From NCBI GenBank assembly GCA_038380795.1, contig CM076263.1, positions 6,562,709-6,626,708 of the forward strand: a stretch of DNA of 64,000 nucleotides, written 5' to 3'. Position 1 is the first letter of the stretch. Every line of letters starts with the position of its first letter. The notes below the pieces were generated by a model. It was not told where the DNA came from. It ran no database searches and was given only the letters and a program-made list of their open reading frames with translations. Of the stretch, positions 12,901 to 25,920 are shown one piece after another. The position numbers and the translations under genes are program-made. The DNA comes from Pyrocephalus nanus (Eukaryota; Chordata; Aves; Passeriformes; Tyrannidae).

Positions 12901-14789
12901 GATGTGTCAGTGGCGTACATAAGCTTTTACCCTCCAATGTATTCAGCCATTTGAAAATAAAACAATTTTCCCGGGGATAATTAGTCAGAAGAGTATGAAA
13001 TGGCTAGGTATTTGGTGAACCCTAAACACTCAGCCTTGTCTGTTCTTATCTTCACACGTGTACATGAGAAGTAAACTCCTGGTTAGAGGAGAAGCCAGTG
13101 TTGACACAGCCATACCCATCAGATGGTTGAGTATGACCTAACAGTTAGCGCCAAGCATGGAACTTCTGGTTCTTCTTTCTACCTGTGATATTTATGGTCT
13201 GAGTCTTCCAATAGCTTTGGAGAACTTTTCAAATTTTTTTTTACTAGAAGGCACTACATAAGTGCTAAGCATTACTCTTTCAGTACAATATTGCTTATTG
13301 TTTCGTAGTGCTTCTCCATGCATTTATATGACTGGAGTGTCTTGCATATAAATTCACAGGCATACAACATTACATAGTACTGTTAATAATAATCATGCAG
13401 ATTTTTGCAGGACTCTTTTGTCTAAGGAGAACAAAACACTTATAGCTTCTCTCACGCACATAAAAACCTTATATAGAAAGTTAGAAAAGTGTTGACAGAG
13501 TTTGAAACAACTGTATTCTATCTCTGTCAAGGTTCCTTTTAAGTTAAAGAAAATATCTTCAGTGAAGGCTAATAATGTTTTGTGAAACCCACTGCAATCT
13601 AGTGTTCTATATACAACAAAATGCAGGGAAGTATTTGAAAAAGTGTACTGCTATGTTGAGATTTCATTAATGTTTTAAACCATCATTTTGATGTAGTGGT
13701 GCATCATCTGAAATCAGTGGACCCATTGTACTAGTTACTAAAGAAAATAAATTCTAAAATATTTGTAAATGGAAGAGACAAGGAAAAAGCAGCCAGAGAC
13801 ATTGCTCAAAGCGTAAAGTGATGTGGGAGTGCTTATTGAAATAGATAAATGACAGAAACTGCTCCTGTTGCTGCATGTTTGTGTTTAGTTCCAACTGTAA
13901 CAAGCAACAGTTAAAAATGAAGGTGAGAATTATCTACATGAATGCATTTTTTTCATTAAGAGGAATTGGATCTGTTGGAGGAGAGACATCATTATTTTCA
14001 AGAGACATGCTGGCAGAAATGACTCAGTTCTGCAAATTTCCCTTTATTGTTTGTTGATTTTTTTTTAAAAAATAAAATCTAAGTTCTTTTGGTAATCAGT
14101 GACTTATTTTAAGAATTTTTACAGTTGTAAGAAAGGAAAAATGACAGACCTTCAAATCGTTCTGGGCCTTTCAGAGTATGAAGCGTGATTTCTTAGCATA
14201 TGGCTAGAGGAAGAGGGTCTGGATGTGCTCTGGAAAATAATTTTCCACAAGCAGTTGCCAACTCTGCAAAAGGACTTCCTGAACAGGGATTGAAAAGACG
14301 CTTCTGATTCCACTCAGGGTGTTCTCTTTAATGGAAATGTCTAACTTGCTGCAGTAAACCTTGAAGTCTCCATGAAAAATTCATGGAGGAGAGAAAGAAA
14401 GACGAAGGACTTGCATAGCGCTGCAGGAAGAAGCTGGCACTGAGGGTAGATGACATGAGAGGTCCTGCAGCTCTGCCAGGTGGTGCCCTGGAAATACAGA
14501 GGAGTCCAACTCCTGTCATGCTCTTGAGTGCTGCTTAGCTGGGAGAGAAGTATTGCAGATGAACCCAACCAGACCCTGTAATTTAACTTCCTTCCCTCTT
14601 TTTCAACCTTGCTTTCTGTATTGAGGAATTCCAACCATGAGAAGAACTCTTGACAGTTGATGTGAATAGTTGCTGGTCTTTTGGAAGGAATACATAGGAA
14701 AATAGTTCCTAGCTTCCAACACCACACAGTCCTTGTGCCTGGGAAAGAAAACTGTCTTCCCTCTCTTCTGGACAAAATCTCAGTTCTGG

Positions 14790-14865
14790 ATTCAGTTTAG
14801 TTCATTCAGTGTGAACTCAGTGTGAATTGAATTCAGTTCATTCAGTGTGAATTCAATTCAGTGGA
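14790..14865. repeat. 36-bp imperfect tandem duplication
   Basis: AGTTCATTCAGTGTGAA occurs at 14799-14815 and again at 14835-14851, a period of 36 bp. Shorter internal echoes of TTCAGTGTGAA and AATTCAGT are scattered between and after the copies. This points to local slippage or nested duplication. Confidence 0.85.
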
Positions 14866-17100
14866 ATTCACTCATGGTAAAAGTGAATGGAAGAGAGAAC
14901 TTTCTTGCATAGAATATGACAAGCAGTAGTGGAATTTAGTTGTTCTTTTCCTTATGAAGAGTGACTACAACTTGTTCTTTTTCTTATAGATGGACTCTTG
15001 AAAGCAAAGTAATGGTGTTGCAAGGACCACTGGGTAATGCCATGTAAATGGCAATAGGGTAATAAAATTCCTGGAGTAGCAATTTGAGCAGTACGACCCT
15101 TATGAAAAGGAATTTGCCTATAAAATTAAACCTAAAGAAAATAAATAGAACTGTCTGAACAGCAGTGGAGTGAGATTTGAAAATAAGTTAAAAATAAGTG
15201 TACCCATCTTCATTTGTGGGCAGTTGTAAGGGCTGTGTAGGGCTTGCTTAGCCACAGCACAGTTTGTGTGGACACTGACATCCAGAAGCAGAAGGAGAAA
15301 GGTTTCCTTTGAGATGTTCTGGCACAGGAGAAGTTAAGAATATCCCTGGGGTCCAGTGATTGACATCATCAAACACACTTGCTGTTCCAAAGCTCTTGTC
15401 TGTCTCAGGACTGTTTGGCAGCAGAGCCAAAGGTCAGAGAGAAATTAATCTGCTGTAAATGAAACTAAATGGATTGCAGGGTGCTGTTTGTGACAAGAGT
15501 AAGTGGTGGAAGACTTCAGCATGCAAAGGGCTGCAATTTAGACCTTGCCGGTGAACTGGGTCATTCATCTTTCCCATGTAAAGTGAGGTGAACTTAATCT
15601 TTCCAACAAAACAAGGATAACAAGCAAGACGGGTGTTTTTAGCAATTTAACCCCAGGGCAGCTACTATCTAAATAACTAACTATTAATGCACCTCTCCTG
15701 CCCCCTATCAAAAGGAAGAAAAAGAATAAGGCTCATATGAAAAAAAGGAAGTTAGTTGTTGTCATTCTAGATATCTCAGTTCTAACTGAACCCCTTAGTA
15801 ATCTGTTCTTTGTTCTCTAAAGTTACTTGAGGCTTGACTGGCAGTTATATCTGAGGGGCGCTGTGGACCAGTGCTGGATGATGAAAAATCCAGGTGCTGC
15901 ACCCTTATGGGTGATTGTGGATGGGGCACTCTGTTTCTTTCATACCCTTATGGGACCTGGTGGAGGGATCCCTCAAATCTTTGTTCACTGGCTGATATAA
16001 CAGCCTGCTTGACCCAATCCTTCTGGAGTTCCAAGCTCTTCTTATTCCCTGTCTCCCTCTTCAGTATTTTACTTAGTTCTCTGAAAAGCAATTAAGACAC
16101 ACATTGATATAAGAAGAAGCTTTGTGTTCAGCCTATCTGAATGTGCTCCCAGGTATGCACATGCCTCTTAACATGAAGAAAGCACTGATTCTGTTTGAGA
16201 TTTCTAGGTATTAGAAGGCATAAATAAACTCCTTTTGCAATGAAGTGAAATAAATGGGTGTACTTGTAGGGGAGCTAGCTTTCTATTGAGAAACATATAA
16301 TGATCCCAGCTTCTGTGGCAGCTGAGCCAAAATGTGTGTGTGTATAAATGAATGTATATCTCAGTGCTTAGATACTCTAGTGATGGATGCTCTGGGAGAA
16401 GAGAAAGTAGCCAGAAAGGTATGAATAAATGTCTCACCAGGACCTATCAATAGGCAGCGACTACCGCTGACATGCTGTGTCTCAGTGGGCAAACTTTAAG
16501 GGCTTTAAGTAAAAACAATTATTGAATGTATGATGTCTAAGTCTATTAGTTGTATACTATTATTGACTGACGTTAGATTAAAAAGCATGTCCTTATTACT
16601 CTCTCCTGTCATTAACTTGCCAGAAAAGGTCAGTCAAGAAGTATATTATTACTAAATTGTAGACTCACACATTTGTAGCTGCGGCAGAAATAAAGCCACG
16701 GAGGACTAGAGCCAAACTTTGGGCAGGCCGAGAGCCTAGTTTTGTTCTCACTCCCCACACCTTGTAACAAGGCCAACTGCTCCCCATCCAGATCCACTGT
16801 TGCTTTGTCTATATTCTGTGCTGGAAACAAGAGGATTTGTATTGCTGTAGCTTTTCCTCAAATGCCTCAGGGTACCTCTGCACTGTATAAGGAAGCTGGA
16901 TCTAAGCCTGCACTCAAGTTCCAACCCGCTGGCCATCAATGCAAGGCATGTGGAAGCCCATGGTGTGCTTGATCTAAAGGAAAGAAAGAAAAGAAAGGGA
17001 ATAAACGCTTTGTGCTCAAAGTGTATATTTATCTGTGTCATGGAGGGACCAGTCTGCTGTGTCTGGCCTGTTTCTTTCTGTTATTTAATGTTTCCTGCAG
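14866..17100. other. Unannotated intron block, 14.9-17.1 kb
   Basis: This is mostly unique sequence. A faint MIR-like string, AACTGGGTCATTCATCTTTC, sits near 15555-15600 but is too short to call. A short TG run occurs at about 16331-16342. Confidence 0.4.
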
Positions 17101-17195
17101 CCATGGTGGTTGATCCACACCAAACAGTGGAGAAGATGCTGCCAAATCCTTCCCGAAAGAGCCTGACATCTGCTGCTGCAAAGCAGATGGGATCT
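17101..17195 (+). other. Candidate cryptic or poison exon (pseudoexon)
   Basis: A strong acceptor context (TTTCTTTCTG and TGTTTCCTGCAG ending at 17100) precedes 95 bp that stay open in one frame, then a GTAAGC donor at 17196. Spliced after CELF4 exon 1 (phase 1), the first two bases would complete a codon and 31 more codons would follow. It then joins exon 2 out of frame and reads GCT GTG CCT TCC TAA, a premature stop. Inclusion would therefore behave as a poison exon. The peptide matches nothing I know. Decoy exons are common in long introns, so transcript evidence is required. Confidence 0.25.
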
Positions 17196-20100
17196 GTAAG
17201 CAACCTGTCCTAAATCAACTCTCTGTCAGTGGACATCAGGAATCAGTCTCAAGCTAGAACATGGAGGAGTAGACAGCAGGCAGGAAAGGAATTGGCCATC
17301 AACCCTTTTGCCAATCTAAGCATCATAAGGGCAAATCCATAGTTTTAGTGACAGAACATCCTTGTATCTTCTCTGATTTCACTGGTACTTATTCTAAAAT
17401 GCCTGAACTTTAGCACGTGAACTACTTCCACAGGAACAGTACTGAGCTAAATAAAATGCCACTTTGCAATAGTTTAAGTATTTTGGATGTCTTTACACGA
17501 CGTTTCATGTCATTGACACAAAATTTTAAGATTGGGCATCTATCAGACTCCATTTATGCCTTTCCTAGAGACTTCTTGGAAAGGTCCTTCATCTGCTCAA
17601 GACTTAACACTAAGATTTCAGAAAAAATCAAGCTCAGAGGTGAAAATGGAAATTATTCTTTGTCCACAGTGTAGGCTTAAAAATGTAGCAGTAGGTTACA
17701 GATGCAGACAAAAGCACTAAAATGAAGCTTTCTTTTGAGATTTTTTGGTCCCTTTGCCTCCTGCCTTGGAGAGAAATATTTATCACCGTCTTTTGATATA
17801 GGGCAAGGCTCCTTACGAACTTCAAATTTGTGACTCTTCTTTCAGGAAAAATGTCATTGTTTGGGCCTTGCACCTTCTGCCCTCTCTTTCCCTATTCCCA
17901 AATAGCCTCCCTGAAATCATCTGGGTTAGTATATGTTTTTATTCTTGGACTCTTGCATGCCTAAGGGAATTGAGTCACAAATGGCTTGTGTTCACAAAAT
18001 TGGTGGAATAAAGCCCAAGCTTTAAAGATGCAGCTTGGCAGCTTTTAAAAGGGCATAAGTAAAGGCATAAAACATTGGGTGAAGTTTCCAGAGTGATTTG
18101 AGAAAGTGATTCCTAAATGAGTTAGGAAAATTTAAAGAAGATTCTGACATTCATTGTTTGTCTCCTAAAGATACAGAATGATGAGCCATTACACATACAT
18201 TTAGGCACTTTAAGCCTGCTTCAGAATATATGTTATTCTGTTTGAGGAAGAATGGGGAGGGTGTATGTGTATGTGCATGTGATTCCAGAACAGGAATCAC
18301 AGTAAAACCTGTGAATGTTGTGTGGCAGAAGTAAGAGGGAGCTAGGAAAAGACTTTGGTATTATAGTGTGAGGAAGGAAGGAGCTGTTTGCTCTTCATGA
18401 AGGAGTTTAAATGTTTGAGAACTATTTAGGTATTTGAAAGTACCAGTTCTGTTCCACAGACCAAAATCAAAGAGATTTAGTTGATCTAATGAATGAAAGC
18501 TGGTCAGGCATCCTGTGAACTGAGATGACAGGTTTTACAAAGGAACCCATTCCTGTTTCTTTACATGTAAAACCAAAGCACGGGGGACAAGGTGTGCAGA
18601 CATTAATGTCTGCCAGAGGATCATTCTGACTACTTTACACTCATCCTACTCTCTGCTCTTCTCTCCAACACATCTGTATCTCTTTATGTCTCAAAGCTTC
18701 TCTTTCTGATAACTTTGGAAAAAAAGTTAAGTTTTTGAAGCTACTCTTAAGGATTTTTATCTCTTTTAAATATCCTATCTCTAGTCTGCTGTGTTTCAGA
18801 AGTGTCGCACCAAATCCTGAAGCGAAGAGTGAGAACACCAAGCTCTGCATAATGCAGGTGCCCAGGAGAGCAGTAGGCAGGCTGGTTGCTATAACAGCTT
18901 GTAGCTGTAGAACATCTTCCATTTCAGAAAAGATCCCAAATCTCTTTATGGACTCAGCTGAGAGAAGGTACAATGCACTACGGACGAGTTGGGAAAAGCT
19001 GAAAGAGGCAAAATACTGGGTTTAACTTGGTATCTAGGATAAACAGCCCTGACCTACTAAGTACCCTATGTGCATAGATGAGAAAAGTAGTCAGAGTTTT
19101 CCTGCTTTTTTAATCAATATTTTTTCAACATATGTGGAGTGGGGATAGTGATTTCTCCCTTTTCAGTGGCGCTGATGCAGAGGAGGAACCAAAATTGTGA
19201 AAAACTTTTGCAACATGGCTAGAAACTCCTATGGTTTGGGAAGTTTAATACGCTGTACTCATCAGCTATTGTGTTTCCGTATAGAGGACAGATATGTTAA
19301 GTCAGAGATGACAACTGACACCCTGGACTGTGTCTGTGCAGGCTGTTTTTCTTCCGAAAATTATAGAAATGTGGAGGACTGTCTCTATGCCTTTAATGGC
19401 CATGATGAAGTGATCTAATTTGTGAAACATGGGTGGGAACCTTATTGGAGTGGTCAGAAAAAAACCCAAAAAAATTGTTTGGAGAATCTAAGACACCCTT
19501 AAGATCTCTCAAGACACCAGAGGTACTTGCTCTATATTCTTAATCAGAAAGTAATTTCCCTTGCAGTGTGAGACTGCTTTGCATATCAAGACTGATCTTT
19601 CCTGGGAACTTTATCAGTTATCTTAAGGAAGAAATAATGGCTAATATCAACACTGCTGTTGGGGTAATCCTGGGACAGCTTTAACTTTGCAGAAGTGTAG
19701 CATAAGGCTTCTTTATTGAAAAAGGAGGAGTGGTTACATTTTAAATCTTCTCCACCTGCCACCCTAATACTCAATAGGATTCAGACTGAGGCAATTTATA
19801 TTGCATTATGATTCCAAAATATAGATTCTTTTTATTTCTAGTGGTTTCTAGGGATGGATTGGACAAAAAATGTTAAATGTTTTACGTATCCTCTGCATTT
19901 TGGTAGCTGGTTGGATGAGCTGACCTCCCAGGCTCCATTTCATAGTAATTGGTGTGAATTGACAGTTCTGTGATTCACCTACAACTGCTAGGCAGGCAAG
20001 AGTGCTGCTCTCAGTTTGTAGAGTTGAACAGAAAATATGGTTTGCATGACTAATTTGCTTATATAGGTATATTATTTCTTGCAACAAAAATTACAAATGC

Positions 20101-20469
20101 ACGGACTAATTTTTATTAAATATCAAAATATTTTTCTGCTTATATATTTATTTATCAAAATAGTGGAGCACTTTGCCCAAGCTTCCCTTCCTCCTCCACC
20201 TTTATTTCAATGACAAATGTCTAAATTTCTCATTTCCCACCATCTATAAAGCTTTCTAGGGGCTTTTCCCCCTCTCTGTCTCTTTTTTTTTTTTTTTTTC
20301 ATTTTCAAAGATAGATGTTCCCTTTCAGTGTAAGTGAAAAACCTATGCTTTTGGAAAACATAAACCAGCCCTGTTTTAGAATAGGGTGGTCTCTGTGATG
20401 CCTGGTAAATCACTGCACTGCAGCTGAGGATTTGGGTTGACAGGATGTGGCCTGGAACATAGGACTTGG
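17196..20469. other. Unannotated intron block, 17.2-20.5 kb
   Basis: No recognisable repeat apart from a T17 run at 20283-20299. Small open frames on both strands around 18641-19025 overlap one another and show no domain. Confidence 0.45.
20283..20299. repeat. Poly(T)17
   Basis: Seventeen consecutive T residues, about 170 bp before the ancient CR1 piece. The two are not adjacent and are probably unrelated. Confidence 0.9.
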
Positions 20470-20790
20470 GGGGGAATCCTTTCTCACCAGGATCTGTTCC
20501 CTACTGTTGCAGACAACCGCATCACATAATCCCTTTCATAAGTTTATCGAGCCTCATCTTTAAACTAATTAGGTCGTTTGCTCTCACTATCCTTGTTGGA
20601 AAGCAGTTCCAGAGCATCGCTCCTCTGATGGTTAGAAACCTTTTTCTAATTCCCAAATCAAATTTATTCATGGTCAATTTATACTTATTTGTCCTTGCGC
20701 AACATTGTCCTTTATTTTAAATGCTTCTTTTCTCCTTGATATTTACTGTGGGGATGTAGCTAGCAATCCTATCTATGTAGAGCTTTTTTC
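20470..20790 (-). mobile_element. Ancient CR1-family LINE fragment
   Basis: Landmarks of a widespread old amniote CR1 subfamily appear in antisense order: CACATAATCCCTTTCATAAG, then CTAATTAGGTCGTTTGCTC, then TTGGAAAGCAGTTCCAGAGC, CCTCTGATGGTTAGAAACCT, TTTATACTTATTTGTCCTTG and AGCAATCCTATC. About 320 bp remain. It is the best preserved of the two copies of this subfamily here. It has no coding capacity. Confidence 0.75.
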
Positions 20791-23427
20791 CATTTTGCTA
20801 GGCAGACAGAGCAGGCTCTTATTTCTTGCATAAAGCAGGGATTTGGTACCATCTCTCTGGCTCCAGGTTTTGTAATCCACCTCTTGGAACACAGGTGAGG
20901 GGAATGCTACCCCCCCTTCCCAAAAACCTTGTTGATGACAATGGTGTTCTTTTCCCTGGTTTTGAACATTCTTCTTGCCACAGGCCTTTTTTTTAACTGC
21001 TGGAGGAAGCATTAGAGGGACACACTGAGATTAAGCCACTGTCCTTTCCCTATAGCACCTGAAGGAATAGATATGATCAGATCTTAAGTGACCAGACTGG
21101 GACACTCTTGGATTTCAAAGTGTCACAACATGTCCTGTCACATAATGCTCTCTAGATGACCACTGACTTGCTACCTTTCCAAAGAGTCTCTGACCTTGCA
21201 AAGACCTACACGAATCTTGAATGCTGACCAAAACCAGAACAAGTAGTAGCTGCAAGTTGCTCTGTCTTGCTTTTCCATTCACAAAGTGATATAAAGTGAA
21301 AAACCATGTGTAAGGGGATAGACCGATGTCTTACAGTTCTTCCTGGTGTGGGACGTGAGCTGCAAGTAAAGCCTTTACAAGTGGAGTTCTTCTGGGCACA
21401 CAAAGTTCCATGAGTTTGCAGGAATCATAGCCAAAGGGGCAGTGATATGGCTGCAGGGCATTCACTCAAAAACTGTGAAAGTGTTAGACATGGAAATGCA
21501 GAGCGGATGAAAGACTTTGTGGTTACCTGGCTGTACTCCATGGAGGCCAAAGACAAGAGGTAGTGTGGCAGTCGTTGCCTGTAGAGATCAGCCCCCAGTC
21601 CAGCATGTCAGCAGGTTGTCAATGAAGAGGGCTTTTCAGCTGGGCAGATCTAACCACGAATTATCAAATGCCATGTTAACCCACTGCTACGTTAAATTGC
21701 ATCAGCTATAGATGCTAAGTGCTATCTGTTTAGACGTTAAATTTAGTAAGGCACTTAAAACTAAAGAATGCATCTACAAAACATGTCCTCATCATCTTTG
21801 GGCATGAAATTCTTACAGCGTGCACGTTGGTAAGGCAACTCTGAAAGATTTTTGTAGAGAGACGAGAAGGGGAAAAAACTCTACTGCAAAAGCCGAGTCT
21901 GAGTAGTGTAAAGAAGGGATGTTGGGGGGAAGATATGGCCCTTTCAGAGATATCCAACATTTAGGCTGTTTAATAATAGCTGGACAAGAAGTTTCTTCTT
22001 TTCATTCTTTTACGTCTTTCCCAAGATAAGAATTCCTTCTGCCTTGGCTGTAACATAACATTCTGCATATCCTGACAAACCTAATCTGCTGCAATTAAAT
22101 CATATTGTATCATATCACATGTTTTGGATCAGATGGAGAATTACTTGGGGTATACTGGAGAAAGGGGCTGCATGCATTTATTTTGATGAGACTGCTGATC
22201 TGCTAGGATCTGTACAAGTATGGAACAAAGACAGTCCAGTGACAGAAGCTAGAGTATAAAGACTGAAAAAAATTCATATAACTGACATCTTCTACAGAGC
22301 ATACATATATTAATAAAGTTTTGCTATAGGGGCAATTTAAATTCTGATTTTTCCTGACTTCTAATTTGCATTAAAAAAAAAAACAAACTTGTATTTTCAC
22401 TCTCAAAAATGTAAGGAACATGCAGAGATTTTATAATCCTTGGCCACTGGATTAGTGGGAGGGACATGGAGAGGGTAACGAAGGGAAGTATATGTAAGTT
22501 TTATTTCTGAGCATTGGAGAAATATTATTTAGCATTCCTAGGGGCATTATCCTATTACCATGCAGAAGGTATTATCATGAGAAATTTGGTTTATCAGCAG
22601 AGGTAGACTAGAGAAGAAACTCTGTGATAAATTAGTTCCCTATTGAGCAATGCTGTTTGCTGGAACCAAAATATTTAAGAAATGCTTCAACTCAAATCTT
22701 CTGCCAGCTGATGTGTTTGGGTCTTGAAAAGTTCCCTGACTGTCTGTAAATGAGTTGGTAAGATACTGGGAGCCCTGTAGGACACTTCTAAAGCTATAAC
22801 CTCTTGATTTGTCTTTTGGACTGCTCCATAAAATCAGATTATAGGTGGTCCTGGAAGAAGGCTCTTATGATGAATGTTTTTAAGACTGGAGCTTGCTAGG
22901 CTGGAGTCTTCTACTTTTCCTGGAAAATTTACTATAAATCATAAGAAAACCCTCCAAACAAACAAATAAGTACCCTTAAATCTGTTTACAGGAAAACACA
23001 TTACTGAAATGTTAAAATGTAGCAAATGGCTGTAGAAAATGAGAGACTCAATTCCATCAAGTGATTACTGTATATACAGAGATCACATTTGGACTGGAAG
23101 TCCCCAGGCCACAAGGCTGGAAACTGAGAAGAATACCCAGAGAAAACACGATGTACATCCTCTCCTCATACCTGTTTCACGGCATCTGCTTCTGCCTCCA
23201 CTGGAGACAGGATATTGTAGAAGATGGACTTTGTCTGATCTGGTACCATCATCCTTACATAATGTTGTAGTCCACCACTTTTTAAGACAGCAGTATTTGT
23301 TGTTTGGGATTTTTAAACTCATTAAGCTCAACTCTACTACTTTCTGACATCAGCAGGGATTCTCCAGCGAGTTTAGCCTCCCAGAGATGCTCAGCAGCTG
23401 TCTCACTATTTTTAGCTTTCCTGATAG

Positions 23428-23444
23428 AAAAAAAAAAAAAAAAA
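23428..23444. repeat. Poly(A)17
   Basis: Seventeen A residues followed by TAAAAAA. No retroposed gene body was recognised upstream. Confidence 0.9.
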
Positions 23445-24070
23445 TAAAAAAGTGTAACCACATTTCTAATGTGTGTCTGCTCCCAGTTATCCATCATCCA
23501 CTGATACACTGACTAGCAACAGGGAAAGTTTTGGTAGATCACTGTATTAAGGAGGTAGCCTGGAAAGTTTATTGTGTCCATCTTTTGATGTCTTGGTACA
23601 AAAGGCTTCCAATTGTTTCTTGTAAGGACACTGCTCTACCGAGGAAATACTTTGTCACCAGGAACTCTTTGCTGGCACTGTGTTAGCACAGGCATGCTTT
23701 TCTGTTCATTTGTGGTTTAGAGTTTCTCCAATCTATATTAAATCAGTATAGAAAGAAATACCAATCAAGGTATCATATTAAACTGAAAAAAACCCACATA
23801 AATACAAAACCCCAGTAAAATTAAAATAGATCCTTTTATGATTGATTTTCATTTTTTTTTTCCCCAAAATTTATCTTTTTAAAATGAAAAAAATGCACTG
23901 CTCAGAAAACACTGACGAGTGGCTGGCTGCACTGCTCTGTCCAACCCCTTGAAAATATCGGCAATTGCCCAGCTGACCATGGATGAATTGTGTTTTAATG
24001 TAAATTTTATCCCAGTCAGTTGTCATTCTGATTTGTTTTCACCAGGAAAGGTTATTTAAACTGGTTTCTT

Positions 24071-24089
24071 AAAAAAAAAAAAAAAAAAA
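24071..24089. repeat. Poly(A)19
   Basis: Nineteen consecutive A residues. The sequence before it (23930-24060) is not a recognised retroposon or pseudogene. Confidence 0.9.
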
Positions 24090-25903
24090 GGTTTTGTCTT
24101 TGTTTAGACAGTGTGTTAAACTTTTGGATAGAATCAATAAAGTCAGAAATAGTAGGAAGGGGAAAAATGGAGGCCCTCTGAATCTATTTGCTCTTGGATC
24201 AGAATTAACTTTTGTTTACGGTTTCAAGTCACTTAAGTAATAAAAGTTCCATGAAAGACTGATTTTCTCTAATGGCTGTGAGAGACAGTTAATAATGTTT
24301 ACTTTCACCTTCCGTAGGGTCATAAACTTCCATCTTACAACTTGCAATTGTCCTAAATGGCATAAGAATCTGTGGCTGTGTTTCTGTTCCAGGGTTCAAA
24401 GAATTTCTCCTTATGCCTTATAGCAGAATAGCAAGACAAAAACCTTACAAACAGTCAGAGGGGAGAGTGACAGGAAAGGTGTTGGAAAATTACTGAAAGT
24501 TTTCACTGGGAGACTCCCTCCCACCCATGTCGGTTTAACTCTTCTACCTTTTCCCTTCTTGCCTTTTCTGTGTCCCTGCCTCTTCTGTGTCCCTGCCTCC
24601 AACACACACAGACACTCCTCAATCATGCCTAAGGAATTCATTATTCCATCTTGTCCCTGAACTTGTATGATCTGGAAAGCCTCAGGTTATGTGGTCATAC
24701 ATGTACACTCACACATGCAAACTTAAAGTTAAAAAGTTAAATATATTCTTGACTAACAGATTGGTTAGATGCAAAAGCCACTTTGAGGCTGTGGGAAGGG
24801 GCAAACTTCAATATTCAGAACAGTAAGGAAGCATTCTTAAAGCCCAGGCTAAACATTCTGATGTAGAATTTTGTGTTCTTATGCCTAGTTATGGTTCTCA
24901 GGTATCAGCGTGAACAAACTTTCTCTATTTTTTTGTGTTTACACCTTCAAGACTTGTAGCTTATTATCATCTATCCCCCTGAGTCATCATTTACCCAAAT
25001 TATACATATTGTCTTAATTTTCCCTCGTAAGTCAGTCCTCCAAGTCCATTATGAATTTCTGTTACTCATCTCTGAAATCTATTTTTCCTTTTCCTTTTTT
25101 TCCTTCCATGTGTTTCTGAACACTTTTAGGTGATTAGAGCTGACAGGATCATTTCAGATATGGGTTTTCCATTGACACCAAAGGAAGGAAGTGTCTTTGA
25201 TCTGGAAGAGACACACACAGTATTGTGTGTGATGTTGTCCACTATCATCTGGAAGTGTCTTTTGACGTTACTGCCTTTCAGCTTCACCTGTCCTGTTGAG
25301 CATTTGCCTCTGTGGCTATTCTTTATCTGCATTCTAAGAGCTGAATTATTCAAGGTGCTAGGCAAGGCTAATCCTGCCCAGCAGGGATCCAGGTGACTGA
25401 CCACACTGTTAAGGGGCTCAGAACCCTCTAGGATGTGTTGCAACTTATTCTCCCTTCCTCTTGATGTGTGAGATCTCCTCTTCTGAGCAGTTTAAATTTA
25501 AGATCAGAGCTTCAGCTTTGCTAGATTGTTCTTCCATCTTGATACAACTAACACTTACCATGCACGTTCCTCCTGCCAGCCCTCAGTGTTTTTTGGTCTG
25601 CATTGTTCTTCCAGTCTAATGAGTTCAGTTCCAAAAGCAAAAATTTCTGCTATGAGCTGCTTCAAATGTTTAACTGAAACAATTTACTATATACTCAGCT
25701 TTCACTAATTTTAAGTTGATCAACAAAAAAGTGTGATCAAAATATCTGTCTGATAGTTGACTACTACATGCTTCTCCTTGTGTTCTCTATTCATCAGGAA
25801 ATTGTAACTCATTTATTTCACCCTGACAAGAGCCCTTCTTAAACCCAGTGCACTGAAGCTTTGTAAATTACACAGATCTTGTTTTAATTAATTTCACTGT
25901 TTC

Positions 25904-25920
25904 TTTTTTTTTTTTTTTTT
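25904..25920. repeat. Poly(T)17
   Basis: Seventeen consecutive T residues, read directly, in otherwise plain AT-rich intron. Confidence 0.9.

Larger units (their letters stand above)
5831..14789. other. Largely unique intron, 5.8-14.8 kb
   Basis: No CR1 copy is seen in almost 9 kb. The block contains a T17 run at 7294-7310 and the G-quadruplex motif listed at 9889-9915. The longest open frames (6228-6650 and 14341-14775, both minus, 140 and 144 codons) have ordinary intron composition and no domain. I found no RNA gene. Confidence 0.5.

Noticed and set aside
14341..14775. 144-codon minus-strand open frame
   Set aside because: No domain, no conserved motif and no flanking gene structure.
15555..15640. 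Faint MIR-like string in intron 1
   Set aside because: Only one short landmark matches; not distinguishable from chance.
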